A stretch of DNA of 64,000 nucleotides. It comes from Palaemon carinicauda (Eukaryota; Arthropoda; Malacostraca; Decapoda; Palaemonidae). The notes under the pieces were generated by a model that worked only from the letters and a program-made list of their open reading frames with translations, ran no database searches and had not been told where the DNA came from. Positions 22,332-34,300 of the stretch are shown here, piece by piece (within the stretch, counting starts at the first letter, position 1; the number at the start of each line of letters is the position of its first letter). The translations under genes and the position numbers were made by a program. The stretch spans positions 92,808,312 to 92,872,311 of the forward strand of contig NC_090728.1 of NCBI RefSeq assembly GCF_036898095.1. Reading direction: 5' to 3'.

Positions 22332-24040
22332 TTAGGTAAAAGAACCGGCCTCAGCCTCAGTTCCATCACTAGAGGGAACCAGTTGTTCTTGGGCCACTTG
22401 GGGGCCACTAGAGCTCCCGTTCCCTGGAAGGATCTCAGCTTGTTGAGGACCTTCAGCAGGAGATTGGATGGAAGGAAAAGGAAAATCTGGGTCCATTCGT
22501 TCCAACCTAGGGACATGGCGTCCGTTGTCTCCTCTATCGTATGAGGCTATATGTCGAGGTAGTTTCTTGATGTCGTTCGTCACGAAGAGGTCGATCTGCA
22601 GTTCCGGGACTTGTTCCAAGATGGAGGAGAATGAGTCTGCGTCTGGGGACCATTCTAACTCTATCGGCTTGAGCCTGGATAGAATGTCCGCTGTCACATT
22701 GCGGAATCTTTGTAAGTGATCTGCTGATAAGTGCCATCTCTCTAGACAAAGGATGGCTAATATCACATGGTTGATATGGGACGATCTCGAGCCTTGTCGG
22801 TTCAGACATCTCACTATCACATCGCTGTCCAAGGTCAGCTTGATGTGGACTGATCTGCGAGGGGAGAGTTTTCCCAATGTCAAGAGGACTGCCATGGCTT
22901 CCAAAATGTTGATGAGAAAGGCCTTGAACAGAGATGACCAAGTCCCTTGGACTTTCCTTTGATGGGAGTGAACTCCCCATTCTTCCGTCGAGGCATCCAT
23001 GTGGATGGTCATCGACGGCAGAGGTGGTTGCAAGGGCACGGTCCTCATTAGGCTCTTGGCCTTCGACCACGGGTTGAGAAGTGATCGTAGTAAGGCCAGT
23101 ATCGGTAATTTTAGATCTCTTTGAGCGTTTGATGCGTATCTTCTCCAGACTCCTGACGCATCTTTCAGCTGCAAACTGGAGAGCGCCCAGTACTCTTTCC
23201 TGTTGGTGTCTAGTCTCTTGACAAACCCTGCGATCTCCATCCTCTTACCTGAGGGAATGGAAAGACGATGTGACCTCAGGTTCCAATGGATTTCCAGCCA
23301 TTGAAACCCTTGAGCTGGAGAGAGTCGAGACTTCTTGAAGTTGATCTTGCATCCCGGATGTTCCAGGAACGGAGTCACTTCTTTGGATGCTTGCAGACAA
23401 GTCGTTTCGGATGCTGCCCACACCAGCCAGTCGTCCAGGTACGCTGGTACCTGAACACCTTGTAGGCGTAGTTGTTGCGCGACTGCGTCTGCAAGTTTCA
23501 TGAAGATATTTGGGTCTATTTCATGAAGATACTTGGGGCTATGTTTAGTCCGAAGGGTATGGTTCTGAGAACATACTTTATCTTCTGTAACTTGAATCCT
23601 AGGAAGGAAGAGAGGGGGCGACTGACTAGAAGGTGCCAATAGGCATCTGCCAGGTCTATCGAGACGTTGAACGCCCCTTTTTGTAACAGGGTCCTTACGT
23701 GTTGAAGGATTAACATCATGAACTTGCTGTTTTCTATGAACTTGTTGAATGGCGACAAGTTCAGAATGACTCTGAATTTGTCTGAGTCCTTCTTGGGAAC
23801 ACAAAACAACCTTCCCTGGAATTTGATGGACTTTGCTTTCCTTATAACCTGTATGCTCAAGAGCTCTAGGGTATATTCTTCTAATGTGATTGCAGGGGTG
23901 GAGTGTTGGAAGAATTGAGGAAATGATGGTGGAGACTTGTTCTGTATCCATCTTAGTCCAATCTTGATTAGGCCGTGGGCCCAAGGATCGAAGGTCCAAC
24001 GATCCTGAAAATGTTGGAGCCTCCCTCCTACCGGAAGCAT
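22332..24040 (-). pseudogene. DIRS-1 reverse transcriptase/RNase H, frameshifted
   Basis: Polymerase of the DIRS element. 24040-23516 reads the RT fingers and palm in one frame: 'GRLFCVPKKDSDKFRVILNL', 'FNVSIDLADAYWHL' (catalytic motif A) and 'IPFGLNIAP'. From about 23530 the coding sense moves to another frame with 'AYLDDWLVWA' (catalytic YLDD intact), the RNase H first aspartate region 'MTIHMDASTEEWG', and 'NVTADILSR'. The break coincides with a 23-bp tandem duplication at 23496-23541. The frame runs to 22332. Apart from this lesion and the upstream frame change near 24030 it is well preserved. Confidence 0.85.
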
Positions 24041-25680
24041 CTCCTTGCTTCGATTGACCGGAGGGTTTACCTCCTCGACCGCGTCCTCCCCTACCTCTTG
24101 AGGGATGTCTAGAGGAGTTCCATCTGGATCCTTTACCTTTCAACCGAAAGGTAGTGGTCTGCCTCTCAAACCCGGGGTTGAATGCTGGTGACTGGGCAAC
24201 CAGCTGTTGAGGCACCACTTTGAAGGTGGTCTGTGTTTGGGCCACCACCTGGGGCACCTCGGTCATGGTGACTGTGGGATGTTGTTGCGCAGGCTGAGGG
24301 GAAAGTCTAGACTTCTTTGTCTTCCTTTTAGGTTGGGGACCTGCATCCGGGGAAGACATCCTCTTTGAAGAGATGCCCCACTTCTGGAGAAGGTTCCTAT
24401 TCTCCGTGATGGCTTTCTCAACTACCGCTTTGACTACTTCGTTCGGGAAGAGGTTTTTACCCCAGATGTTAGAAGATATCAGCTTCCTGGGTTCATGTTT
24501 CACTGTTGCAGCAGCGAACACAAACTCCCTACAGGCTCTCCTAGCCTTCAAGAAAGCATACAGGTCCTTTCCTAGGGTGGGGTACTTCTTTGGCCTGCAC
24601 ACATCTCTATGCAGTTTTGTAGGGATAAAGATGCTGCAAGTCTCTCCTTCGTCTCTTGTTCCTTGCGCAAGAGAAAGTCAGAAAGTTTAGGGAGATTCTC
24701 ACTAAACTGTCGTCCAGTGATTTCTGCATCCAGTTTCCCTACTGAGGAGGTTAGGTGGACTTCCTTCCATTCCTTCTCTTGCATGGGCAAGGCTAACGAC
24801 AGAGGCCTGCACTCCTCTAGTGCAGGGCATGGTTTGCCGGCCTCCACTGCCTTGGCAACAGATTTAAATGCCTTTAACGTAAAGGGGAAGGCTATTGAAG
24901 CAAGAGCAAGAAAGATATGGTGTGTTTTGCTCAAGGTGGACGCTTTCAAAACTGAATAGCACGCCTTTTTCAGGCTACTTGACAAGAGAGCCTGTGCCTT
25001 ATCGTGGTCGAAAACCATGACCTCCTTCGGTTCGGTCTCCTCTTTTGGCATTGATTCATGCTTCAGTCAAATGAAGCAATCAGGGTAAGCGTTAATGCTT
25101 GGCCAAAACTGGATGTCGTCTAAGGGGACGGCTCCCATCTTCTCCGAGATGTAGAGTTTGCCATTAGTAATCGGCATAAACTCCGCGTACCTCCAGGGAT
25201 TGGTTTTGGAGCAGGCTGGGAGGTCTTGGACTCTGGGTCACTTGTATGACCCTCGGAAGGCAGTAAGTGGAGCTTCACAGAGCTCTCTCTCGAATCTCGC
25301 TTCCCTTGCTTCGCCTTGCTTGCGAATGTTCTCCATTAAAGCCATAAGATGGGCCAGTGCCTGGCTCATGTTGTCCAATGGAGGGGTAGAAGCTGAAGAT
25401 GTAGAGGGGAACAGCTCAGTGCCGGCACAGACGGAAGAAACTCCGACTCGACATCATCATCTTGCGGAGGTAGAGTAGACTTCTCCTCGGGATCATCCTT
25501 TAATAGATCCTTTTCAGTGTTCGTAGACACTTCAGACATCCTTTCCTCCTGGTGGATGTTCATTCTTTGCAACGCCTCACTGACATCCGTCTCAATGGCA
25601 ATCTGGACGCAGGGAGGTCCGGGTTGTGCTTGGGGCACAACAATGTCACTACCCGCTTTCGGGAACAGCAAGTTACGCAT
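24030..25680 (-). pseudogene. DIRS-1 gag-like protein, fragmented frames
   Basis: Minus-strand frames 25680-25366 and 25051-24572, then the N-terminal part (from 24602) of the long 756-codon frame. They form a putative nucleocapsid-type protein. It has an acidic/Ser-rich N-terminus ('EKDLLKDDPEEKSTLPP'), a helical middle ('FKSVAKAVEAGKPCPALEE') and a basic Arg/Gly-rich C-terminus ('RHPSRGRGGRGRGGKPSG') suited to RNA binding. Frame changes at about 25100-25360 and 24590 break it. No zinc knuckle is visible, as is usual for DIRS gag. Confidence 0.7.
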
Positions 25681-25699
25681 ACTATCGTTAGTTAGCTAT

Positions 25700-28369
25700 G
25701 GTCCCGGAGAGTTCTTCTGGAACCCTCTTACCCACTTGCGCAGCTTTTCTCAAGCCACATCCCTTGACTCGGTTGACTTGGGGTCGTCGAAACCTTCAGT
25801 CACCAAGGTCCGGCAGATATTGCAGACTTGGGTTCCCAGTATTGCCGGGTTTCGGTAATGATGGTGCAGGGGCATGAGACCTGCACGATTTGTGACCGTA
25901 GAAGTTCCTACTCCTATGGTTGCAGAAGATCACATCGCATTTCATCTGGGGTTCCTCCTGTAAAGAAAGGAAAATTAAATGAGTATGCAATTGTTTATCT
26001 CACATGATAAACAGATATGCAAAATATTAATATTTTAACAATTATAGCTTAGGATAGTAAGATAGAAAGAAATTAGGAAAGACACATACTGTACTTGTGT
26101 ATCCTTTCCAGCCAATTGGTGTGACCTCCCCCCAATATTAAGGATGTAGAGTTTCCTTTATCAGGGCAAACTCAAAAGAGAAGGGTTCTAACTTCTAGGG
26201 ATAGAAAAAGTGTACACTGCCACTGACGCTTCTTAAATTATTTAATATTGTGGGGTAAGTAGTAACTGATTTCTAATCAGAGTATTGAAGGAATTCTATT
26301 CTTTCAATATAGGATTGGTCTCAGCAAAATACTGTACAAGGATACACAAGGTATGTTGGAAGTAACTACTGTATAATATATACTATAGTTTTCTGTCTGA
26401 AGTATATACTATACTGCAAATATACTGGCTATTGTATAATCATAAACTGTAGTTCAGCTGGCATGTTGCCGGCAGGGCTAGCACCTGGAAAGACACATAC
26501 TTGTGTATCCCTCCCAGCCAATTGCTGTGACCCCCCCCCCCCCATATTAAGACTAGAGTTTCCTGATGAGGGAAAACTCAAACGAGAAGGGTTCTAACCT
26601 CTAGGGATAGAAAAAGTGTACTATTACTGACCCCTCTAAAACGATTTTATATTTTGGGGTAAGTTATTAACTGATTTCTAATCAGAATATTGAAGGAATT
26701 CTATTCTTTCAATATAGGATTGGTCTCAGCAAAAGACTGTGCAAGGATACACAAGGTATGTTGGAAAATAACTACAGTATAATATATACTGTATGTTGCC
26801 GGCTGGGTTAGTACCTGGCGGCACTAGCTGACAGAGAGAGAGAAAGCATGGAGTGAAGGGCTGCCTTATTAAAGTGTATGTTTATAATAAATAAGGGTGT
26901 AAGTATATAATCTTACTGCCTTCCTCCAGAATGAGGGCTCAAATGGAAGGGGAGAATGCATCATTCAAGCTTCCATCCAGCCACAAAATCCGTTGCCGGC
27001 ATTGCCGGTTTCAGGAATGTGGATGGCAGTCCAAGGGAGGACTGAAGAACCCTCAGCAGCAGAAGGGTCTCCCACCGGCAGCCGTCATAGCTGGCACAAC
27101 CTTTCCCGGAGCCTTGTGTCCATAAGGGAAAGACTGAGTGACTAAACTGCTGCTTATGTAGGAGCCCTCCCGGCACCGCAACCTACCCGGCAAACGGTGA
27201 GATTGCAGGGCAATGGCCACAGGATTGCAATAGCTAAGCCATCGCTAAAGGACAGAGAGGGGAAGGGAAAAGGTTCCTGTATCAAATTTAGAAGAAGGCG
27301 GCAGGATTGCCGCCACTTCCTCACAAGAATGAAACAATGTTTCAGTATCGGCACCATCCTAGGTGTCAGAAGAATATCTATTTTTCAGCCTAGGGTCTGC
27401 CGAATCTATCAAGTGTAGAAGGCGGCAGGATTGCCGCCACTCCCACACAAGAGTGAAACAATGTTTCAGTATCGGCGACATCCTAGGCGGCAGAAGAATG
27501 TCTATTCTTCAGCCTAGGGTCTGCCGAAGAAGGACTAGTCTTCTAGACCACAGGGGAGAAGGTGGCGGCATCCAACTACCACCTCAGGTGCGGCCTAGGG
27601 AGGCTTAGCCCCCTATACTGGCAGCTGTAAGCTGGCAGGGGAGTGACTATTCGCCGCGGCTCTCTGGGCAGAAAGACTGAATACTCTGAGGTTCTGTCGA
27701 AAACCAAAGCCGGGATCTTGCCGGCAAAGGTCGGAGACAGAAAACCCTAGCCTAGTCAAGCCAGAGTGAACTACTCTATGGCAAGACCAGATAGGGTTGT
27801 CGCCTATGGCGGCACTCAGAGGGAAGGAGGGATTATCCTTAAGTCTCCGTAGAAGATAAGTATCAAGTTATCTAATTCTAGGAGATGTACTATCTCCTGT
27901 TGAATTGATAAAACGATACACGAGGGTAAACGGGGACAATGTCTAAAAGTATACTACAGCACATAGGCTAGGAAGCCTAGCGCGAGACGAGATCTCGGTT
28001 ACCTAAATCGCCGAAACTCTTAACGTATACGATCGACAAAAGGAAGAGAAGAGGAAATTATGCATAAAATATATATCTTTACTAGTATAATTGTGCCTAA
28101 ATAGTTTTCATAATTTATTAATGCTATTACAACCAGAAAAGTTGTTCTGCTAACTAAATAACACCTGCATAACGAACGACAGCGTCCATGGTGCCTCTGG
28201 TGACAGGCCTAGCTCCTTAACACAATAAATTACTCTAATTTCACTGTGAAGCAGGAGCTAAAAATTATACACTGTAAAGAATAAATACTCAGCTTTCCAG
28301 AGGCAAAAGAAGCTGGAGATTGCATATTAGATCCTCACAAAAGCTATCAAAAACGTTAGATCAACAGGG
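25700..28369. other. DIRS-1 5' leader with internal duplications
   Basis: A non-coding leader on the minus strand. Two internal direct repeats are clear. About 26077-26390 recurs at 26488-26800 (offset 411 bp, starting 'gaaagacacata'). About 27294-27417 recurs at 27418-27535 (offset 124 bp, starting 'gaaggcggcaggattgccgc'). The part near 27700-28090 has a diverged inverted relative at 8099-8560. No protein was recognised. Confidence 0.7.
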
Positions 28370-28719
28370 AACACCACTGTGCGAAATCGCTACAACAATA
28401 GGAATGAGCGCTATCTTGGATACTCGCAGTAGTACGGGAGGAAGGGTAACCTTGATAACGGCTCCCCTTCTGTTTTTCGCCACTCTTCCCCCTCGAAATG
28501 AAAATGCTATTCCGGGTGAAGATTGCTATGTTTCGTATCAAGATATACGTCCCCTGATATTATGCGATATCCTTAAGAGAAATTTTAAGGATATTCGCAC
28601 CAGGAGTTGGAATTTTGGAGACCTAAAGGTCAATTCTTTGGGAATATCACTGTAGCCAAATATCCCTTAGAAAGCTACCTATAGGACCCTTCCATCAGGA
28701 CGACATGGCTTGATCCCAA
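28370..28719 (-). repeat. DIRS-1 right inverted terminal repeat
   Basis: Complement of 19995-20350. The terminal 'ccatcaggacgacatgg' motif followed by 'cttgatcccaaa' matches the right half of the ICR. The host LINE resumes at 28723. Confidence 0.85.
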
Positions 28720-29365
28720 AAAGTCTTTTAAGATTTTCGGTGATCAATCTATTCTGAAGAAGTGTTTTAATTCTTTCATTCTATCTTGTTTCGATTATTG
28801 TTTTCCTGTCTGGTCTTCAGCTGCTGATTCTTATCTTAATTTGTTGGACAAGAACTTGCAGTCTATTAAATTTCTTATTCCTGATCTAGATATTAATCTC
28901 TGGCACCATCGTTCAGTTAGTTTGTTATGTATGTTGTATAAGATTTTTCATAATTCTGATCATCCTTTACATTCAGATCTTCAAGGACAGTAGGCATGTA
29001 GTTAATTCTAATAGTCTGGCCTTCTCCATCATGAGGCTCAATACTACACAGTATTCTAGAAGTTTTATTCCAGCTGTGACTAAGTTGTGGAATGATATTC
29101 ATAATCAGGTAGTTGAATCGTAAGAACTTCAAAAGTTCAAATTCGCAGCAAATGTTTTTATGTTGAACAGAGGACATGTAATTCTTTTCATAGTTTATAT
29201 ATGAAATATCTGTTTTGATGTTGCTGTTTTTAAAATATTTTAAATGTTCATTATTTCTCATATCGTTTATTTTATTTGCATACTGGGCTATTTTTCCCTG
29301 TTGGAGCCCTTGGGCTTGTAGCATGTTGCTTTTCCAACTAGGCTTGTAGCTTAGCTAATAATAAT

Positions 29366-29419
29366 AATATTGTTATTATTATTATCATTATTATTATTAT
29401 TATTATTATTATTACTTGC
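29366..29419. repeat. TAA/TTA tract joining two retroelement tails
   Basis: (TAA)n of LINE copy 3 runs into (TTA)n, the complement of the tail of the inverted element that follows. The two 3' tails therefore meet head-on. Confidence 0.85.
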
Positions 29420-30065
29420 TAAGCGACAATCCTTGTTGGAAAAGCTGGATGCTATAAGCCCAGGGGCTGCAACAGGGTAAATAGCCCTGTGAGAAAGGGA
29501 AACAAGGAAAAAGTAAAATATTTAGATAACAGAAACAATATTGAAATAAATATTTCTATATAAACTATAAAAACTTTAACAAAACAAGAGGAAGAGAAAT
29601 AAGATAGAATAGTGTGCCCGAGTGTACTCTCAAGCAAGAGAACTCTAACCCAAGATAGTGGAAGACCATGGTACAGAGGCTATGTCACTACCCAAGACTA
29701 CAGAACAATGGTTTGATTTTGGAGTGTCCTTCTACTAAAAGAGCTGCTTACCATAGCTAAAATGTCTTCTTCCCTTACCAAGAGGAAAGTAGCCACTGAA
29801 CAATTACATTGCAGTTGTTAAATCCTTGAGAGAAGAAGAATTGTTTGGTAATCTTAGTGTTGTCAGGTGTATGTGGACAAAGGAGAATATGTAAAGAATA
29901 GGCCAGACTATTCTGTGTATGTGTAAGCAAAGGGGAATTGAGCCATAACCAGAGAGAAGAATTCAATGTATTACTATCTGGCCATTCAAAGGACCCCATA
30001 ACTCTCAAGCAGTAGTGTCTCAATGGGTGGCTGGTGCCCTGGCCATCCTCTTACCTTTAATAATG
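29420..30065 (-). mobile_element. Non-autonomous retroelement, inverted copy
   Basis: Minus-strand copy of the element at 2752-3397, better preserved at its 5' side ('gatggccagggcaccagcca' on the minus strand near 30040). It shares 'ggtcctttgaatggccag', 'ctcttttagtagaaggaca' and the LINE-type 3' tail at 29430-29490. It ends at 30066 in 'taataatgataataatag', possibly target sequence. No coding capacity. Confidence 0.8.
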
Positions 30066-30412
30066 ATAATAATAGTATGGCATCTTTAATATGGAAAACC
30101 TTCAAAACTTTTGAAGTAGGCTACAGTGGTTGAACTGTGACCAGATGATGAGTGACCCTGTGTCACTGTCCTGTAACCTGCCAATTTAGAAGTTGATTTC
30201 CACTGTCCATAAGGATATCAAGATTGTTTGGAATGTTGAAGGATGGATAGGGATCCAAGACTGGTCTTTGCAACTCTGTTTTTATTGCAACAAAGGCTAT
30301 TTTAATTAGTGTTAATCAGTATTATTGCAAATTAATTTTTCTTTGTATTATTATTATTATTATTATTATTATCATCATCATTATTATTATTATTATTATT
30401 ATTATCATCATC
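30066..30412. other. Intron sequence; (TTA)n at 30344-30412
   Basis: Unremarkable AT-rich sequence followed by about 70 bp of TTA/TCA trinucleotides. No gene seen. Confidence 0.6.
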
Positions 30413-30570
30413 ACCTCCGCCAACTAAGTTGGGAGAAGGTTATGTTTTCGTCCCTGTTTTTCTGTTTGTTTTGTGAACAACTTCCTGGCCACTATTTTAC
30501 TAATAGAGTAGTGAAACTTTCAGGGATTAATTATGTCGAGACATGAAAGTGATTCAGTCTTCAAAGTCTT

Positions 30571-30589
30571 GGGTCAAAGGTCAAGGTCA
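30571..30589 (+). promoter_or_regulatory. Nuclear-receptor DR1/DR0 half-site array
   Basis: GGGTCA-A-AGGTCA-AGGTCA: a direct repeat with one-base spacing followed by one with no spacing. AGGTCA is the core half-site of nuclear receptors, and TCAAGGTCA is the extended monomer site of the FTZ-F1 and ERR types. The sequence match is exact; function is unproven. Confidence 0.45.
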
Positions 30590-31280
30590 AGGTTGAGCAA
30601 AAGGTCAACTGAATTTACCCTAACCTTAACCCCAAATTCACACATGGTTGTCACATAGACTTCAAACTTGTTTCGACCTCACGGGTCATACAGATTAGCA
30701 GTTTATTGCTATAACTGTCTGGCCTAAGGGGAACATCAAAATGGCTCATAGGTTCAAATGTAAGGCAAGCTGCTTTAGAAAAATAAGCGGCTGTGGTGGA
30801 GGTCTGCTCTCTCAGAGTGCTTTTCTAGTTATTAATATTATTACCTCTGCCATCAAAGCTGGAAGGAGATTATGTTTTACCCCCTGTTTGTGTATTTGTT
30901 TGGTAACACCTTCCTGGCCGCACTTTTAATCGTAGAGTATTGAAACTTGCAGGGATTAACTTTTATGTAAAAAGCTGGAAATCATTAAATTTTGGAAGGT
31001 CAAGGTCACAGTCACGGTCAGGCAAAATGTCCAATTCACATAATCAGCCATAAGTAAGGACATCGATGTCACAGGGACTTCAAACTTGGTTCATATTTGA
31101 GTGTATGAAAATCCACGCTAATTAATACGTGTTAAGGTCGAAGGTCAAATCCAAGGTCAAGGTTAAGCAAAATGTCAAATTCCGGTCATCAACCATACGG
31201 CCACAAATTTAATCATAAAGTAGTGAAACTCGCAGGGATTTTAAACTTACATAAAGAACTTGAAATGATTGAATTGTGGA

Positions 31281-31299
31281 AGGTCAAAGGTCAAGGTCA
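31281..31299 (+). promoter_or_regulatory. Perfect DR1 plus DR0 AGGTCA array
   Basis: AGGTCA-A-AGGTCA-AGGTCA, preceded by A and followed by C. All three half-sites are perfect. Further single or paired half-sites occur near 31001 and 31145-31165. They lie about 0.6-1.3 kb upstream of BLM exon B within the intron. Confidence 0.45.
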
Positions 31300-31480
31300 C
31301 GGACGAGCAAAACATCCATATCACAAAGTCAGCCATATGTTTGGACATCCTTTTTACTGAGACTTCAAACTTGGTCCTGATTTGAGTGTATGAAAATCAA
31401 CGCCAATTGATACATATTAAGGTCGAGAAATAAGCTGCCTTGGTGGAGGTCTGTGCTCTACTGAGTGTCCCTCAAGTTAA

Positions 31481-32443
<963 letters not shown>

Positions 32444-32484
32444 TATAGTGGTACCTCTCGATATAATAGCTTCTGCATACAAAA

Positions 32485-32690
32485 TTGTTCCATAACCGAA
32501 ATACAAACCACGCTATTTACATTGGGTTTACTTTCGGCGTAGCTGAAATTGACGAGCCATTAGATTTTAACGAGGGTTTACTACCCCGCGCTAGTTAGCA
32601 GGGGTAGGGGGAGGGCTAGCTTGCTACCCCTCCCCCCCTCACACACCGGTCAAATGTCTCACTTCATTTTTGGCTCGGACGATGGACAGA
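32485..32690 (+). repeat. DIRS-3 left terminus and inverted repeat
   Basis: It begins 'ttgttccataaccgaaatac'. From 'atttacattgggtttac' through 'tagcttgctacccctccc' it is the complement of 41640-41790, about 160 bp with few mismatches. The ICR contains the complement of its first 30 bp. Confidence 0.85.
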
Positions 32691-33690
32691 CGTGCCTGTC
32701 TTCGTCCTCGCTTGGCAGCCATTATTTGTTTTGTCTTTACTTAATCACTTACTTTTCTTATACTCAATATATATGTAAATATTTTTTCGTGTTTATGTAT
32801 ATATTTGAGTATAGAAATCAGTAAGTTTCCTTTTCAGAGTTCGTGCTTGTGTGTGTAGTGTACGATATCTCCGTGGAGCCCTCGGCAGTTAGGCCACCAC
32901 GGTGTACTGGAATTTCATGGGTCGCGATCGAGTTTGACTACGGTCTCTCTCTCTCTCTCTCTCTTGAGGTCGTTCACCCTTTACTACGTTTTAACTTTAC
33001 TACGTCTGAGTAGCTTCCTTCCCGTGTGGGTGGGATTGCTACGCCGTACATTTTGTTTCAATTAGTTTATGAATCTAATTGTATTTGTTGACTTTTCAGT
33101 TTTTGTAGAACGATTCCTTTCGGGGTTTTCGTTCTTCATTTAGTGAACATTCATATTTAAATTACATAATTACATAATTATAATTGTTATAATTCTGTGT
33201 TTGTTACAACTCTCCTTCCGTGAGTGTAAGTGGTTTTGAGGGCACGTGCCTGTTGTGTAATTCTTGTGTTCTTTTCCCTCGGGATTCCTCTTCGGAGTCT
33301 TCCCGGGGGAATGAATGTTAACTATTGATTTTTTTTTTTTATTTTCACAATTAACGATCTAGTTTCGTTTCTGTAATGTGGCAATGAAGTGAGCTGTCTT
33401 GTTGGGGCCTGGGGAATCTGCTGTTGCTGCCTCCCCTATAGATCTTCGTCAGGGGCGTGTCTCCTTCTCCTGGAAGTGCTCCCGTGACAACTGACAGCTC
33501 TCCAGTTTATTTTAGAACACTCAGGAGGATCGCCTCCTTGGGTGGGTAACTTCCCTTCCGAGGGAAGTTTTCCCGTCCAGACTTGAGTTTTTTTCTTTCG
33601 GGGGGGAACTCCTCTTGCCTTTTTTCGTGCGACTATGCTCTTGGTGCTGAGCGGTCGCACCTGCAGTTACGCTCAAGGGGCTGCGCAACT
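32691..33690 (+). other. DIRS-3 5' leader
   Basis: Non-coding leader: a short CT tract at 32942-32964, AT-rich sequence at 33000-33230, and 10 T at 33331-33340. No promoter motif that I would defend. Confidence 0.5.
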
Positions 33691-33819
33691 TTAGTTTCAG
33701 GAGCCCCTCTTCGGAGGATTGCTCTTTGACCCGTCTCTTCTACGAAGTGTTCCTCTTTCATTCGCGAGGGAGGACACTCATAGAGACTCCTCTTCAGAGG
33801 ACTCTTCTGCTGTTGTTGT

Positions 33820-34300
33820 TGATGTTGCTGATGTTGGTGAAGGCTCAGTCCCCTTCGGGGGGCTTCCGAGCCCTACGGTCTCTCCTGCGAGTGCTTCTCC
33901 CCCGGGGGGGAGTTCACCACAGAGACTCCTCTTCGGAGGACTCCGTCTGCTGTTGTTGCTGAAGGCTCAATCCCCTTCGGGGGGCAGCTGAGCCCTACGG
34001 TCTCTCCCGCGAGTGCTTCTCCCCCGAGGGGGAGTGCACCACAGAGACACCTCTTCGGAGGCCTCCGTCTGCTGTTGTTGCTGAAGCCTCTGTCCTCTTC
34101 GGGGGGCAGTTGAGCCCACGGTCTCTCCTGCGAGGGCTTCTCCCCTGGGGGGGAGTTCACCAGAGAGACTCCTCTTCGGAGGACTCCTCCTGTTGCTGTT
34201 GTTGTTGAAGGATCAGTTTCCCTTTGGGGATAGATGTTGCCTACGGTCTCTCCTGCAAGTGACTCTTCTCCTCGGGGGAGGTCACGTTCAGAGACTCCTC
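33820..34300 (+). repeat. ~122-bp tandem repeat in DIRS-3 gag
   Basis: Four imperfect units. The anchor 'ccccttcgggggg' (or variants) lies near 33851, 33973, 34094 and 34220, spaced 122, 121 and 126 bp. Each unit contains 'gactcctcttcggagga', a short palindrome, and 'ggtctctcctgcgagtg'. Unit lengths not divisible by three change frame from unit to unit. Confidence 0.85.

Larger units (their letters stand above)
19966..28722 (-). mobile_element. DIRS-1: complete DIRS-type retrotransposon
   Basis: A tyrosine-recombinase retrotransposon on the minus strand, with gag, RT/RNase H and recombinase frames in that order. It has inverted terminal repeats (about 19969-20350 and 28370-28719) and an internal complementary region at 20406-20497, placed near its 3' end as DIRS elements require. 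The host site ends in AAA on both sides (19966-19968 and 28720-28722) and there is no conventional target duplication. The catalytic residues of the recombinase are intact, while RT carries a frame-breaking 23-bp duplication. DIRS elements replicate through a circular DNA intermediate that the recombinase integrates. Confidence 0.9.
19475..29365 (+). mobile_element. LINE copy 3, split by DIRS-1
   Basis: 19475-19968 matches the RT middle of LINE copy 2 ('aatgtgatatctggtgttcc', then 'gcatatgcagatgatgctac'), but with stops. 28723-29365 continues exactly where it leaves off ('gtctttTaagattttcgg' onward) through the C-terminus, the 3' UTR, the conserved tail and TAA. Between them lies the 8.75-kb DIRS-1. 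Removing DIRS-1 rejoins 'ttgagaaa' to 'gtctttt' as in copy 2. Many substitutions relative to copies 1 and 2 show that this copy is old. Confidence 0.9.
30413..31480 (+). repeat. Tandem-like repeat with AGGTCA half-sites
   Basis: Two to three related units. 'cctccgccaactaagttggg' plus 'ggttatgttttcg' at 30413 is matched by 'cctctgccatcaaagctgg' plus 'gattatgttttac' at 30842. 'cttcctggcc...tagagtagtgaaac' occurs near 30480, 30910 and, shortened, 31195. The end 'gtggaggtctg' occurs near 30796 and 31443. Each unit holds runs of AGGTCA. This resembles an interspersed DNA repeat family rather than a gene; I cannot name it. Internal multimerisation suggests nested or tandem copies. Confidence 0.7.

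Noticed and set aside
26931..27608. Short Arg/Gln-rich frames as host exons
   Set aside because: They lie inside the DIRS-1 leader and overlap its 124-bp internal duplication.
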